Source: Budorcas taxicolor (Eukaryota; Chordata; Mammalia; Artiodactyla; Bovidae). From it: DNA of 64,000 nt. The position numbers were made by a program, and so were the translations under genes. This document shows, in pieces, positions 62,353 to 64,000 of this stretch; the first letter of the stretch is position 1, and each line of letters opens with the position of its first letter. The notes beneath the pieces were generated by a model that was not told the origin of the DNA, ran no database searches, and saw only the letters and a program-made list of their open reading frames with translations. The stretch spans positions 310,001 to 374,000 of the forward strand of contig NW_026291484.1 of the NCBI RefSeq assembly GCF_023091745.1, written 5' to 3'.

Positions 62353-64000
62353 GTGATCAGCCTCGAGACGCCTCAGCGGAAATGGGCCTCATCTCGCCTG
62401 GAGGGGAGAACCTCCTGGATTTTCTCGAGTTGCGGCAGGTCTTCTCGAGTTACGACGGGGACCTCAGGGACCCGCTCTGGTGGCCTCAGGAAAGGCCAGT
62501 CCCCATGCGAGTTGCTAGGGGACCTCTCGGGATTCCTCTCCCGTCCATGCCGGGGCCTCAGTCCTTGTGTGGAGTCGGGGCCGGAACCTGAGGTTTCCTC
62601 TCCAGTGTTGCCATGGATCTTGGGGTGCTTCTGAGTCTCCCCAGGGGAGTCAGGCCTCGTCTCGAGTGGGGGCATGCACGTGCGCTTTCCTCCCGCGCTG
62701 CAGCAGTAGTGTCACGCTTCCTGTCACGTGGATCAAGGGATCTGTGGCTTTCCCTCGAGGCTGTCCCTCGAGGCTTTCCCACGAGGCTTTCCCACAGGGC
62801 TGTGCCACGTGCCACCTTGGTGGGAGTCGATCCTCGGCGTGAAAGACGAGCCCGTGAAGGGAAAAGAGGTTCCTCTGGAATGGACTGAGACCTCTGGGGG
62901 ACTCTTGGAATGGTGGCACGACCCTGGAGTTCCTCTTGCCGTTCCTGTTGAGAGGGCCTCCTCTTGAGATGCGACGGGAACGCCGGGAACTCTTTCCCGA
63001 CGAAGCAGGGAAAGGATCCCTCATCTCGAGCTACGAGGCGGAAACGGGGCTCCTCTGGATGTGGGCGGGACCCTCGTGATTCCTCTCGAGTGGAGACGGG
63101 TATGTCGGGGAACTTCTTGATTTGCACCAAGGGTGTGAAGGAGCCTTTTGAAGTTCCAGAGGTGAGGTGTGATCAGCCTCGAGACGCCTCAGCGGAAATG
63201 GGCCTCATCTCGCCTGGAGGGGAGAACCTCCTGAATTTTCTCGAGTTGCGGCAGGTCTTCTCGAGTTACGACGGGGACCTCAGGGACCCGCTCTGGTGGC
63301 CTCAGGAAAGGCCAGTCCCGATGCGAGTTGCTAGGGGACCTCTCGGGATTCCTCGCCCGTCCATGCCGGGGCCTCAGTCCTTGTGTGGAGTCGGGGCCGG
63401 AACCTGAGGATTCCTCTCCAGTGTTGCCATGGATCTTGGGGTGCTTCTGAGTCTCCCCAGGGGAGTCAGGCCTCGTCTCGAGTGGGGGCATGCACGTGCG
63501 CTTTCCTCCCGCGCTGCAGCAGTAGTGTCACGCTTCCTGTCACGTGGATCAAGGGATCTGTGGCTTTCCCTCGAGGCTGTCCCTCGAGGCTTTCCCACGA
63601 GGCTTTCCCACAGGGCTGTGCCACGTGCCACCTTGGTGTGAGTCGCTCCTCGGCGTGAAAGACGAGCCGGTGAAGGGAAAAGAGGTTCCTCTGGAATGGA
63701 CTGAGACATCTGGGGGACTCTTGGAATGGTGGCACGATCCTGGAGTTCCTCTCGCCGTTCCTGTTGAGAGGGCCTCCTCTTGAGATGCGACGGGAACGCC
63801 GGGAACTCTTTCCCGACGAAGCAGGGAAAGGATCCCTCATCTCGAGCTACGAGGCGGAAACGGGGCTCCTCTGGATGTGGGCGGGACCCTCGTGATTCCT
63901 CTCGAGTGGAGACGGCTAGGTCGGGGAACTTCTTGATTTGCACCAAGGGTGTGAAGGAGCCTTTCGAAGTTCCAGAGGTGAGGTGTGATCAGCCTCGAGA
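62353..64000. repeat. Three-monomer duplication, right copy (reaches window end)
   Basis: This is the partner of 59906-61553, with the same ordered variant set at +2447. One visible difference is the GTGTGAGTCGC form near 63644 where the left copy has GTGGGAGTCGC. The match runs to the window edge, so the duplicated block may be longer than seen. Confidence 0.85.
63780..64000. repeat. Partial monomer at right edge
   Basis: These are the first 221 bases of a monomer in the phase used here, matching 61333-61553 closely. The array continues past the window. Confidence 0.95.

Larger units (their letters stand above)
1..64000. repeat. 816-bp tandem satellite array, probably ruminant satellite I
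   Basis: One satellite unit repeats head to tail in the same orientation across the window. Phased on TTGAGATGCGACGG (last base of the first triplet varies once), monomers start at 47, 863, 1678, 2494, 3311, 4127, 4942, 5757, 6572, 7389, 8205, 9020, 9836, 10652, 11468, 12283, 13098, 13968, 14789, 15607, 16428, then every 816 to 23772, 24600, then every 816 to 34392, 35220, then every 816 to 39300, 40115, then every 816 to 45011, 45828, 46644, 47460, 48276, 49094, 49909, then every 816 to 61333, 62148, 62964 and 63780. Neighbouring units differ by few substitutions. The length, high GC, CpG richness and ~31-bp substructure match what I recall of sheep/goat satellite I; cervid satellite I is the alternative. 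The satellite call is near certain, the taxon is inference. In the family, this DNA forms pericentromeric heterochromatin and codes for no protein. Confidence 0.97.

Noticed and set aside
1..64000. CENP-B box (TTCG, four bases, A, two bases, CGGG)
   Set aside because: I looked for it in the consensus unit on both strands. TTTCGAAGTTCC and CCCGTCGAAGC share pieces of it, but neither keeps the required spacing.
1..64000. CRISPR array
   Set aside because: The whole 816-bp unit is repeated with no unique spacers, so the repeat-spacer pattern is absent. The 13-bp block is contiguous.
1..64000. Ribosomal DNA or a coding gene cluster as the cause of the periodicity
   Set aside because: No rRNA or tRNA sequence is recognisable, and the unit is far too short for rDNA. 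The ~31-bp substructure points to satellite DNA.
1..64000. Bacterial or phage origin
   Set aside because: There is no operon structure, no ribosome-binding sites ahead of frames, and 64 kb consists entirely of one diverged tandem unit.

Overview
The whole window is one uninterrupted tandem satellite array. An ~816-bp, GC-rich unit repeats head to tail in a single orientation from base 1 to base 64000. I phased it on the recurring motif TTGAGATGCGACGG. This gives 78 complete monomers (47-63779), a 46-base partial at the left edge and a 221-base partial at the right edge. The net spacing is exactly 816 bp for 58 of the 78 monomers; the other 20 are changed by small indels. I find no unique sequence, transposon insertion, inversion, RNA gene, CRISPR array or credible protein-coding gene. 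The open frames of 60-280 codons occur on both strands, overlap each other and recur once per monomer, so they are by-products of a repeat whose length is a multiple of three.

Organism: the features point to a mammalian pericentromeric or centromeric satellite. The best match from memory is satellite I of the pecoran ruminants (the family that includes cattle 1.715 satellite). The 816-bp length fits sheep/goat satellite I, and the monomer visibly contains degenerate ~31-bp subrepeats, as that family does. A cervid satellite I (about 0.8-1 kb) is the main alternative. This is recognition, not a database search.

Inside the monomer, a degenerate ~31-bp subrepeat (core like TTCCTCTCGAG) covers at least the first third. 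Near the 3' part there is a five-unit 13-bp minisatellite, a 14-bp alternating purine-pyrimidine tract and two CACGTG palindromes.

Layout by shared variants: 1-9 kb carries a five-monomer duplication (spacing 4078). 9-36 kb is a mosaic of recurring monomer types, including an exact five-monomer unit (13.1-17.2 kb versus 17.2-21.3 kb, offset 4080), a C-A-B trimer seen four times and a dimer duplication (offset 1632). 35-39 kb is a transition where one subfamily's markers disappear and another's appear. 39-49 kb has dimers and a six-monomer offset (~4897). 49-59 kb is dominated by single-monomer-step sharing. 59.9-64 kb contains a three-monomer duplication (offset 2447).

The oddest parts are two zones of clustered homopolymer-type indels (13.6-16.4 kb and 44.7-49.3 kb), a 52-bp internal duplication, two linked 13-bp minisatellite expansions and an 11-bp same-length replacement. 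These may be assembly errors or records of local copying events. I see no sign of an undescribed gene system; the interest lies in the repeat architecture.
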